Source: Zonotrichia leucophrys gambelii
Taxonomy: Eukaryota; Chordata; Aves; Passeriformes; Passerellidae
Length of the DNA stretch: 64,000 nucleotides
Direction: 5' to 3'
Assembly: GCF_028769735.1 (NCBI RefSeq)
Contig: NC_088194.1
Span: 2,550,319 to 2,614,318 of the forward strand
Shown: positions 24,701 to 31,800 of the stretch, piece by piece
Layout of the letters: each line of letters starts with the position of its first letter
How positions within the stretch are numbered: position 1 is the stretch's first letter
Notes under the pieces: generated by a model
What the model saw: the letters and a program-made list of their open reading frames with translations, nothing else
What the model was told of the DNA's origin: nothing
Databases searched by the model: none
Program-made: the position numbers and the translations under genes

Positions 24701-25523
24701 GAACCCCCGGGGCCTCTCCGGTACCGGGAGCGGCTCCGGTGCCCCCCAACCCTCACCGGGACCGTGACCCCTGCGGTGACCCCGGCCCGGTCCTGACCCC
24801 CCCCCGGGGTGACCCCAGACCCCTCCCCCGGTCCCGGCCTTGCCCCGCCCGCCCCCCACGTGCTCCCGTTAACGACCCCCGCCCCCTTTCCCGAGCCTTC
24901 TCCGGTACCCACCGACCCCCCTTTGTACCGGAGCCCCCCGGTTCTCCTCCCCCGTTAACGACCCCGCGTTTCCTGAGCCCCCTCCCCAATTCCCGTTCCC
25001 CTCCCCGGTTCCCGAGCCCCCTCCTCAATTTTACCCCCTCTCCGGTCTCCCCTCCCCCCTTTCCCAATTCCCGCCCCCCTGCCGCTTCTCTAAACCCCCT
25101 CCCCCACCATTTCCCGAGCCCCCTCCCCAATTCCCGCCCCTCCCCCGCTTTCCCCTCCCCCCTCCTCAATTCCCGCCCCTCCTCCCAGTTTCCCGGAGCC
25201 CCCTCCCCAGTTTGAACCCCCTCCCCAATTCCCGCCCCTCGCCCCAGTCGAGCCCCCCTCCCCAATTTTACCCCCTCTCCCAGGTTCTCCTTCCCCTTCC
25301 AATTCCCGCCCTTCCCCCGATTCCCGGAGCCCCCTCCCCAATTCCCGCCCCCCCCCCCCTCCGGTACCCCCCGGTTCCCGGAGCCGCCCCCGCACTCACC
25401 GAGCCCCCCGAGCAGCAGCAGCAGCCGCAGCCCCGCCCCGGGCGGTCCCCAATGGTGTCCCCGGTGCTCCCGGGGCCGCCCCCGGGGCCGCTCCCGGTGC
25501 CGTCCCCGCTCCGCTCCCGCCAT
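12731..25523 (-). CDS. F11R: junctional adhesion molecule A (F11R/JAM-A), ten coding exons
   Basis: This is an immunoglobulin-superfamily tight-junction adhesion protein with homophilic contacts outside and PDZ partners inside. The CDS is complement(join(12731..12766,14973..15021,15174..15183,15822..15929,17392..17494,18366..18568,18867..19010,19866..19979,21425..21481,25400..25523)), 948 nt, 315 residues; human JAM-A is 299. The order is signal peptide (Leu run, about 33-50), first Ig domain (Cys in E-L-R-C and Y-I-C-E), second Ig domain (Cys in L-R-C-S and Y-H-C-E), transmembrane helix (about 252-274), and a tail with K-K-V-I-Y-S-Q-P-S. It ends T-S-S-F-L-V, the JAM PDZ ligand. All junctions are GT-AG and all phases agree. 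The start ATG has a strong context. From memory of the human map, F11R lies beside USF1 there too. The N-terminal extension before the Leu run is Arg-rich and the precise signal cleavage is unclear. Confidence 0.95.
12775..14830. repeat. 2-kb minisatellite with higher-order structure (F11R last intron)
   Basis: Six- to twelve-bp units (ATGGGGACATCA, ATGGGGACAGCC and similar) run without interruption for 2 kb. A longer phrase beginning GAGATCAATGGGGACAGGG recurs at about 13008, 13383, 13820, 14187 and 14542, so the array is built of 355-437 bp blocks. Confidence 0.93.
14830..14972. other. non-repetitive F11R intron segment
   Basis: Short unique sequence next to exon 9. No further exon is seen. 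Confidence 0.4.
14973..15021 (-). CDS. F11R: F11R exon 9, cytoplasmic tail
   Basis: Encodes G-G-K-K-V-I-Y-S-Q-P-S-R-R-S-E between TTTTCCCGCAG and GTGAGG. The K-K-V-I-Y-S-Q-P-S core is a JAM-A hallmark. Confidence 0.94.
15174..15183 (-). CDS. F11R: F11R exon 8, 10-nt microexon
   Basis: Ten bases, AAAAAACAGA, lie between a very strong acceptor (about 20 pyrimidines then CCAG) and GTGAGT. Exon 7 ends in phase 1 and exon 9 needs phase 2, so an exon of 3n+1 nt is required between them and this fits. It encodes K-K-T plus part of D. Confidence 0.75.
15285..15815. repeat. minisatellite, CCCAGTCCATTCCCAGT units (F11R intron 7)
   Basis: About 45 short units of CCCAGTCC(C/A)TNCC. On the sense strand it is G-rich (ACTGGGAATGGACTGGG). 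Confidence 0.88.
15822..15929 (-). CDS. F11R: F11R exon 7, transmembrane segment
   Basis: Encodes S-E-V-N-V-G-G-I-V-A-A-V-V followed by a Leu/Ala-rich helix and the W-F-A-Y-R-R-G-Y-F stop-transfer end, matching the JAM-A transmembrane exon. Confidence 0.96.
15940..16710. repeat. minisatellite, GGGATCCCATGGGATCAGG units (F11R intron 6)
   Basis: Units of 20-30 bp rich in GGATCCCA and GGGATTGGGG. Open frames on the + strand reflect the absence of stops in the unit. Confidence 0.88.
16715..17385. repeat. minisatellite, GGGATTGGGATCAGGATTGG units (F11R intron 6)
   Basis: Six- to twelve-bp GGGAT(T/C)(G/A) units fill the rest of the intron up to exon 6. Confidence 0.9.
17392..17494 (-). CDS. F11R: F11R exon 6, second Ig domain, C-terminal half
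   Basis: Encodes V-F-E-P-V-G-G-W-D-T-G-D-Y-H-C-E-A-S-N-N-V-G and ends M-E-A, with the second cysteine of the domain. The 103 nt take phase 0 to phase 1. Confidence 0.95.
17505..18350. repeat. 845-bp polypurine/polypyrimidine tract (F11R intron 5)
   Basis: The + strand is almost purely A and G (GGGAAAATGGGG then GGGAAAAGGGCAGGAAAAGG units), so the F11R sense strand is a long polypyrimidine run ending at the exon 6 acceptor. Such mirror-repeat tracts can adopt triplex (H-DNA) forms; this is inferred from composition. Confidence 0.9.
18366..18568 (-). CDS. F11R: F11R exon 5, second Ig domain, N-terminal half
   Basis: Encodes V-P-P-G-K-P-L-A-H-V-P-S-S-A-T-V-G through L-R-C-S-E-A-Q-G-S-P-P-P and F-R-W-Y-K-D-G, closely matching the mammalian V-P-P-S-K-P start. 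It ends G-E-L in phase 0. Confidence 0.96.
18600..18862. repeat. minisatellite, GGGGACAAGGCCAGGGAC units (F11R intron 4)
   Basis: Degenerate 12-24 bp units fill the short intron. Confidence 0.8.
18867..19010 (-). CDS. F11R: F11R exon 4, first Ig domain, C-terminal half
   Basis: Encodes E-S-Y-R-D-R-V-Q-F, then F-G-S-V-T-R-E-D-S-G-K-Y-I-C-E-V-V, with the second cysteine and the conserved D-S-G-x-Y-x-C of a V-type fold. 144 nt, phase 1 to 1. Confidence 0.96.
19020..19862. repeat. minisatellite, CCCCAATGTCCCCAGTG units (F11R intron 3)
   Basis: Short C-rich units. A longer phrase (CTGTCTCCAGTGTCTCCC) recurs near 19408, 19560 and 19717, showing a block structure. Confidence 0.88.
19866..19979 (-). 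CDS. F11R: F11R exon 3, first Ig domain
   Basis: Encodes P-V-E-L-R-C-A-A-F-R-S through R-I-E-W-K-F-Q-K-G and Y-Y-G-G-E-L-T, aligning with mammalian P-V-K-L-S-C and V-E-W-K-F-D-Q-G. Confidence 0.96.
19985..21290. repeat. minisatellite, GGGTCAGAACCAGGACCAGA units (F11R intron 2)
   Basis: About 1.3 kb of degenerate 12-30 bp units (CAGAACCGGGACCAGAAC). Open frames reading Q-N-R/P-G-T on the + strand are repeat artefacts. Confidence 0.9.
21425..21481 (-). CDS. F11R: F11R exon 2, end of signal peptide and start of mature protein
   Basis: 57 nt encode A-A-L-A-A-A-Q-V-T-S-E-D-Q-E-V-P-E-H-K between CCCCACAG and GTGAGT. The position and V-P-E-H-K recall mammalian R-I-P-E-N-N. Confidence 0.92.
21690..22930. 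repeat. minisatellite, CCCAGTTTCTGCTCAGTTCT units (F11R intron 1)
   Basis: About 1.25 kb of pyrimidine-rich units (TTTCCCAGTTTCT, CTGCCCAGTTCT). Both halves of the unit resemble TTTCCCAG acceptors on the + strand. Confidence 0.9.
22930..23230. other. F11R intron 1 segment with a short 12-bp repeat
   Basis: Mostly unique sequence. GGGATTGGCACC is repeated about five times at 23095-23170. No exon is seen. Confidence 0.5.
23230..23800. repeat. minisatellite, GGGGGAAAATCGGGATTTAG units (F11R intron 1)
   Basis: Purine-rich 20-40 bp units with core GGAAAATCGGGATTT. Confidence 0.9.
23880..24600. repeat. 42-bp minisatellite with AATAAA in each unit (F11R intron 1)
   Basis: From about 24080 to 24570 the phrase TTTGGGTCCAAATAAACC recurs with an almost exact 42-bp period, twelve or thirteen times. 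A looser array precedes it. Each unit carries AATAAA on the strand opposite to F11R. Confidence 0.92.
24600..24890. other. non-repetitive CpG-rich part of F11R intron 1
   Basis: Unique, CpG-rich and probably the far edge of the F11R CpG island. No exon is seen. Confidence 0.45.
24890..25380. repeat. C-rich minisatellite, CCCCCTCCCCAATTCCCG units (F11R intron 1)
   Basis: About 20 units of 20-28 bp directly downstream of F11R exon 1. Confidence 0.85.
25400..25523 (-). CDS. F11R: F11R exon 1, start codon and signal peptide
   Basis: ATG at 25523 in GCGCCATGG context opens 41 codons: an Arg-rich stretch then L-R-L-L-L-L-L-G-G-L. The donor is CTCG/GTGAGT. No other ATG in this exon leads to the hydrophobic run. 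Confidence 0.88.
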
Positions 25524-25629
25524 GGCGCCGCCGCCGCCCCGCTCCAGGTGCGCCCGCCCCGCCAAGCCCCGCCCCTGACACACCCAGGCCACGCCCATCC
25601 CGCCAGGTGCCGCGTTGACCACGCCCTCT

Positions 25630-25830
25630 CCGCGCTCTTATTGGTTGTACCGCGTGTGAGTCAAAGCGACGCGCGCTGATTGGCCCGCCAGGTGCCGCCC
25701 ACGTGGGTTGATTGGTTAAAGGGGAGGGCGGGGAGCGGCGGCCAATGGGAGAGCGCACTGGAACTTCTGGCCAATGGGAGAGCGCGGGGGGGCAGGGCTT
25801 GGTGTTGTCATGGCGACCGGGCGGCTTCCG
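25630..25830. promoter_or_regulatory. F11R: F11R promoter: five CCAAT boxes, E-box and X-box
   Basis: ATTGG occurs at 25640, 25679 and 25711, and CCAAT at 25742 and 25771, about 29-39 bp apart. CCCACGTGGG (E-box, 25698-25707) lies between the second and third. GTTGTCATGGCGAC at 25804-25817 resembles an RFX X-box. The nearest CCAAT is about 120 bp from the F11R ATG. NF-Y, USF/MYC and RFX binding is inferred from motif only. Confidence 0.6.
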
Positions 25831-25859
25831 CCGCTGGGGGGCGCTGAGGGCCCGGGAGG

Positions 25860-27530
25860 CGCTCCCAGTCCGGACCAGTTGGGACCAGTTGGGACCAGTG
25901 ACACCCCAATGGCCCTGCCCAGTGACCTCCAGTGACCCCCCCAAAGCTCCCAGTTCGGACCAGTTTGACCAGTGACTTCCAGTGACCACCCAGGGCCCCC
26001 AGTTTGGACCATTGGGACCAGTGACCCACCCCAGTGACCCCCCAGAAACCACCCAGGGCTCCCAGTTTGGACCAGTTGGGATGAGTGACCCCCCCAGTGA
26101 CCCCCCCCAGTGACTGCCCAAAGCTCCCAGTCCGGACCAGTTTGGACCAGTTTGACCAGTGACCTCCAGTGACCACCCAGGGCTCCCAGTTTGGACCAGT
26201 TGGGACCAGTGCCCATCCCCAAACGACCAGTGACCACCAGTGACCTCCAGTTACTGCCCAGAACACCCAGTTTGGACCAGTGACCTCCCCCAGTACAAAC
26301 CAGTGACTACCAGTGACTTCCCAATGACCATTGACCACCCAGGGCTCCCAGTTTGGACCAATGGCCCCCAGTGACCTCACCAGTACAAACCAGTGACCAT
26401 CAATGACCGTCAGTGACCCCCTCCAGTAACCACTCAGTGCTCCCAGTTTGGACCTCCAGTTTGACTGAGTGACCCCCCCCCCAGTCACCCCACGCCTCCA
26501 ATACGCCCATGCTCCAGTCGGACACCAGTTTGGACCAGTGACCCAGTACCTCTCAGTGACCACCAGTCAGAACCAGTGACACCCAGGGCTCCCAGTTTGG
26601 ACCAGTTGGACAGTGACCTCCAAGACCCCAGTGACCTCCAGTACAACCAGTGACTACCAGATTCAATGACCAGACACCGCTCCAGTTTGGACCAGTTGGG
26701 ACCAGTGCCCCCAGGTAAATGACTCAGTGCAGTGACTTCCCAATGACCATTGACCACCCAGGGCTCCCAGTTTGGACCAGTCGGGACCAGTGATCCCCCA
26801 GTGTAAACCAGTGACCCCCCAGTTTGGACCAGTGACTTCCCAGTGACCCCCCAGTGACCACCCAGAGCTCCCAGTTTGGACCAATGGCCCCCAGTGACCT
26901 CACCAGTACAAACCAGTGACCATCAATGACCGTCAGTGACCCCCTCCAGTAACCACTCAGTGCTCCCAGTTTGGACCATTCCCAGTTTAGACCAGTGGCC
27001 CCCAGTGACCCCCCCCCAGTACAAACCAGTGACCACCGGTGACCTCCAATAACCACCCAGTGCTCCCAGTCTGGACCACCCAGTTTGGACCAGTGACCCC
27101 CAGTAACCTCTCAGTGACCCCCTCCCCCCCCCAGTACAAACCAGTGACGCCCCAGGGCTCCCAGTTTGGACCAGTGACCCCCAGTAACCCAGTGACCCCC
27201 TACCAGCCCCAGTCACCCAGTACTACCAGTTGGCCAGTGCTCCCAGTTTGGACAGTTGGGATGATACCCCAGGACCTCCCCCAGTGATCCACTCCCAGTC
27301 GACCTCCTTGACCAGTGACCCCAGTGACCACCCAGTGCTCCCAGTTGGACCATTTGCAGTGACCCAGTACACCAGGCTCCCAGTTTGGACCAGTTGGACC
27401 AGTGCCACTCCCCCCGAATGACCAGTGACCACCAGTGACTCAGTTACTGCCAGACCCCAGTTTGGCAGTGCCCAGTAACCTCTAGTGACCCTCCCAGTCA
27501 ACCAGTGACGTTCAGGGTCCCAGTTTGGAG
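25860..27530. repeat. minisatellite, CCAGTTTGGACCAGTGACC units (upstream of F11R)
   Basis: About 1.7 kb of units combining CTCCCAGTTTGGACCAGT and GACCACCCAG. In mammals TSTD1 lies between F11R and USF1; no rhodanese-like coding sequence is recognised here. Confidence 0.9.
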
Positions 27531-27539
27531 CAGCGTTCA

Positions 27540-28090
27540 AGGACGCATTTGGGTCCCTTTGCGGTTAGCGAATTTTGGACCTTGCGCAGGGCATTATTGG
27601 GGGAGGGGTGGGGTCGAATTTTGGGGTCCCTTTGATGATTTTAGGGTCTCTTTGGGGGTTTTAGGGTCCCTTTGGGAGAATTCCCAGCGATTTCGGGGTC
27701 CCTTCGGGGTTTTCAGGGGAATTTTGGGGTCCCATAGGGGGTTTTAGGGTCCCTTTGAGGGTATTAGGGGATTTTGGGTTCCCTTTGAGATTTTGGGGGA
27801 TTTAGGGGATTTTTGGAAATCCCTTTGGGGTTTTCAGGGGGATTTTGGGGTCCCTGAGGGAATTAAGGAGGAATTTTGGGTCCCTTTGGGAGCTTAAGGG
27901 AATTTTGGGGTCCCTTTAGGAATTTCAGGGCAATTTTGGGATCCCTTTGGGGATTTTGGGGTCTATTTGAGGGTTTCATGGAATTCTGGCGTCCCTTTGG
28001 GGATTTTCAGGGAATTTTGGGATCCCTGTGGGGGTTTTAGGGGATTTTGGGGGTTTTAGGTGATTTTGGGGTCCCTTTGGGCTCTGGGAA
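27540..28090. repeat. minisatellite, GGGGTCCCTTTGGGGATTTT units
   Basis: About 16 units of 30-40 bp (TTTTGGGGTCCCTTTGGG) between the F11R upstream repeat and the USF1 3' end. Confidence 0.9.
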
Positions 28091-28099
28091 GAACCTTAA

Positions 28100-28786
28100 A
28101 GGACCCTACCAAAAAACAAATCCCGTTTTTATTTCTTTTTTTTTTTCTTTGTTTTTTTTGGTTTTTTTTTTTTTTTTAGCCTGGAATTTTTTTTTTTCCT
28201 TTTTGGGTTTTTTTTTTTTTTGGTTTTTTTTTTGCAATTCCGACAGAATTTTAAAAAAAAAAAAAAAATTTCCCAAAACCCCGCGGGAGGGGGGGGAGGG
28301 GCAAAAAGGGGAGGGGGGGAGGGGCAAAAAGGGGAGGGGGGGGAGGGGGTGTGAGGGTCCCAAACCCCCCCAAAATCCCCTCCCCCCCCCAAACCCCAAA
28401 ACCCCCTCCGGGGTGGGGGAGGGGCGACCCCAAATCCCATTTTGGGGGGGGGGGAGGGGCCCAAAATTTTAGGGGGGGGGGGGGGTCCCAAAATTGAGGG
28501 GGGGGGGAGGGGCCCGCCGGGCCCAGAGCGTGGGGGGGCGAAATTTTGGGGTGCGGGGGCAAAATTTGGGGTTTTTTTGGGGGGGGAATTTTGGGGAATT
28601 TGGGGGAGGGGGGGGTGACATGATTGGGGGGGGGGGAGGGGCAGAACCGAGCGCGGGGGGGGGGGCTGCGGGGGTGGGGGAGGGGTTTTTTTGGGGGGGG
28701 GGTCCCGAGGGGTTTTTGGGGTGCGGGAATGGGGGGGGTGTGGGAATGGGTGGATTTTTGGGGTGAGTTTTGGGGGTTTTTGGGGG
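28100..28786 (-). other. USF1: USF1 3' untranslated region
   Basis: The region contains a T-rich stretch (28130-28235), an A run (28250-28268) and G/C homopolymer-rich sequence (28270-28780) on the + strand. The long homopolymers are places where assembly errors are likely. Confidence 0.5.
28128..28133 (-). terminator. USF1: USF1 poly(A) signal
   Basis: TTTATT on the + strand is AATAAA on the USF1 strand, about 655 bp past the stop codon. Confidence 0.6.
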
Positions 28787-28876
28787 TCAGTGGGTGTCGT
28801 TTTTGATGACGATCTCCAGCCCGTGCTGGCGCAGCTGCGCCCTCAGCAGCAGGTTCTTGTTCTTCAGCTCCTCCAC
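28787..28876 (-). CDS. USF1: USF1 last exon, end of leucine zipper
   Basis: Encodes [21 protein letters not shown] and ends [12 protein letters not shown], near-identical to the mammalian end. Confidence 0.97.
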   Translation of the reverse strand: MEELKNKNLLLRAQLRQHGLEIVIKNDTH

Positions 28877-31800
28877 CTGCATTTAGGGGGGTCAGACACC
28901 CCAAAATAACCCCAAAATATCACCCTGCACCCCAAAATATCCCCCAGTGCACTCCCAGTGCTCCCAGTAACTCCCAGTGCTCCCAATATCCCAAACCAAC
29001 AGGTTCTTGTTCTTCAGCTCCTCCACCTGCATTTAGGGGGGTCAGACACCCCCAAAATAACCCCAAAATATCATCCTGCACCCCAAAATATCACCCAGGA
29101 CCCTAAAATATCCCCCAGTGTACTCCCAGTGCTCCCAGTATCCCAAACCAGCAGGTTCTTGTTCTTCAGCTTCCTCACTCATTTTGGGGGGAGTCAGACA
29201 CCCCAAAAATCCCCAGTACCCCAAAATATCACCAGCAGCACCCCAAAATATCCCCCAGTGCATCCCACGTGCTCCTCCCAGTGCTCCCAATCATCCAACC
29301 ACGGTTCTGTTCTCACTCCTCCACCTGCATGTAGGGCGGTCCAGATCATGACCCCCAAAATAACTACACCCATTCATCCCATCCACTGACCCCAACCAAT
29401 ATCCCCAGTCACTCCCAGTCCCCCAGTAACTCCCAGTGCTCCCCATATCCCAAACCAGCAGGTTCTTGTTCTTCCTCCACTGGATTTTGGGGGTATCCCA
29501 AAGTGGTATGTGGGGGGGGATGGGGTTAGACACCCCCAAAACATCCCCCAGCGACCCCAAAATATCCAAGTGCACCCCAAAATATCCCCCAGAGTGCTCC
29601 CAGTCCCTCCCAGTGCTCCCAGTCCAACCTGCTGGTGCAGCACCTCGCTGTCCACCTGCAGCTGCTCCATTGATCCCAGTCCCATCCCATCGATCCCATT
29701 GATCTCAATCCCATCCCAGTGACCCCAATCCCATTTCCAGTCCATCCCAATCCTGTTCCCAGTCCATCCCAGTTTCCCCAGTCCAACCTGCTGGTGCAGC
29801 ACCTCGCTGTCCACCTGCAGCTGCCCCAGGCCCTGATTCCATTGATCCCAATCCCATTCCCATGACCCCAGCTCCATCCCAAAGACCCCAGCCCCATTCC
29901 CATGACCCCAATCCCATTCCCAGTGTTCCCAGTTCATCCCAGTGCTCCCAGTCTGACCTGCTGGCGCAGCACCTCATTGTCCACCTGCAGCTGCTCCATT
30001 GATCCCAGTCCCATCCCATTGATCCAATGATCCCAGCCCTGATCCCATTGATCTCAATCCCATCCCAGTGACCCCATTCCCAGTCCCTCCCAGTTTCCCC
30101 AGTCCAACCTGCTGGCGCAGCACCTCGTTGTCCATCTGCAGCTGGTCCAGGCCCAATCCCATCGATCCCATTGATCTCAATCCCATCCCAGTGACCCCAT
30201 TCCCATTCCCAGTGTTCCCAGTCCATCCCAGCCCCATTCCCAGTCCATCCCAATTCCATTCCCATGCCATCCCCAGTCCATCCCAGTTTCCCCAGTCAAT
30301 CTGCTGGCGCAGCACCTCGTTGTCCATCTGCAGCTGCTCCAGCCACAATCCCATTGATCCCAATGACTCCAATCCTATCTCAGCCCCATTCCCATGACCC
30401 CAATCCCATTCCCAGTGTTCCCAGTTCATCCCAATCCTGTTCCCAGTCCCTCCCAGTGCTCCCAGTCTGACCTGCTGCTGCAGCACCTTGCTGTCCACCT
30501 GCAGCTGGTCCAGCCCTGATCCCATTGATCCCAATCCCATTCCCATTACTCCAGCTCCATCCCAATGACCCCAGCCCCATTATCATGACTCCAATCCCAT
30601 TCCCAGTGTTCCCAGTCCCTCCCAGTCCATCCCAGCCCCATTCCCAGTCCCTCCCAGTCTGACCTGCTGCTGCAGCACCTTGCTGTCCATTTGCAGCTGC
30701 CCCAGGCCCTGATTCCATTGATCCCAATCCCATTCCCATGACCCAGCTCCATCCCAAAGACCCCAGCCCCATTCCATGACTCCAATCCCATTCCAGTGTT
30801 CCCAGTCCATCCCAGCCCCATTCCCAGTCCATCCCAATCCCATTCCCAGTCCCTCCCAGTTTCCCCAGTCCGACCTGCTGGTGCAGCACCTCGTTGTCCA
30901 TCTGCAGCTGCTCCAGACCCATCAATCCCAGTCCCATCCCATCGATCCCATTGATCTCAATCCCATCCCAATGACCCAATCCCATTCCCAGTCCATCCCA
31001 GCCCCTTTCCCAGTCCCTCCCAGTGCTCCCAGTCCAACCTGCTGGCGCAGCACCTCGTTGTCCATCTGCAGCTGCTCCATCCCTGATCCCATTGATCCCA
31101 ATGACCCCAGTCCCACCCCAGCCCTATTCCCAGTGTTCCCAGCCCCATTCCCAGTTCCCCCCAGTCCCTCCCAGTTTCCCCAGTCCAATCTGCTGGTGCA
31201 GCACCCCGTTGTCCATCTGCAGCTGCTCCAGCCCCAATCCCATTGATCCCAATCCCATTCCCATTACTCCAGCTCCATCCCAATGACCCCAGCCCCATTA
31301 TCATGACTCCAATCCCATTCCCAGCCCATTCCCAGTTCCCCCAGTCCCTCCCAGTTTCCCAGTCCGACCTGCTGGCGCAGGACCTCATTGTCCATCTGCA
31401 GCTGGTCCATCCCTGATCCCATTGATCCCAATGACCCCAATCCCACCCCAGCCCCCTTCCCATGACCCCAATCCCATTCCCAGTCTATCCCAGTCCATCC
31501 CAATCCCATTCCCAGTCCCTCCCAGTTTCCCCAGTCCGACCTGCTGGCGCAGCACCTCGTTGTCCATCTGCAGCTGGTCCAGGCCCTGCAGCTCCTCGCT
31601 CAGCCGCAGGTTGCTCTGCCGCAGCTCCTGGATGTAGTCGCAGGCCTTGGACAGGATCCCGCCCTTGCTCTGTGGGGTTTGGGGTCACTGCTGGCACCCC
31701 AAAAACCCCAAACCATCCCAAAAAAACCCAAAAAATCCCAAACAATCCCCAGGGCATGGACCTGTCCGGATTTGGTGTTCTCCATGGAGCAGTCGGGGAT

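Noticed and set aside
28250..28268. A run near the USF1 3' end as a retroposed poly(A) tail
   Set aside because: No target-site duplication or element body could be seen; it adjoins other homopolymers and may partly be a sequencing artefact.
29629..31410. Zipper-exon copies as genuine extra coding exons
   Set aside because: They have donors but no polypyrimidine tract or AG acceptor at a suitable place, so they cannot be included as separate exons.
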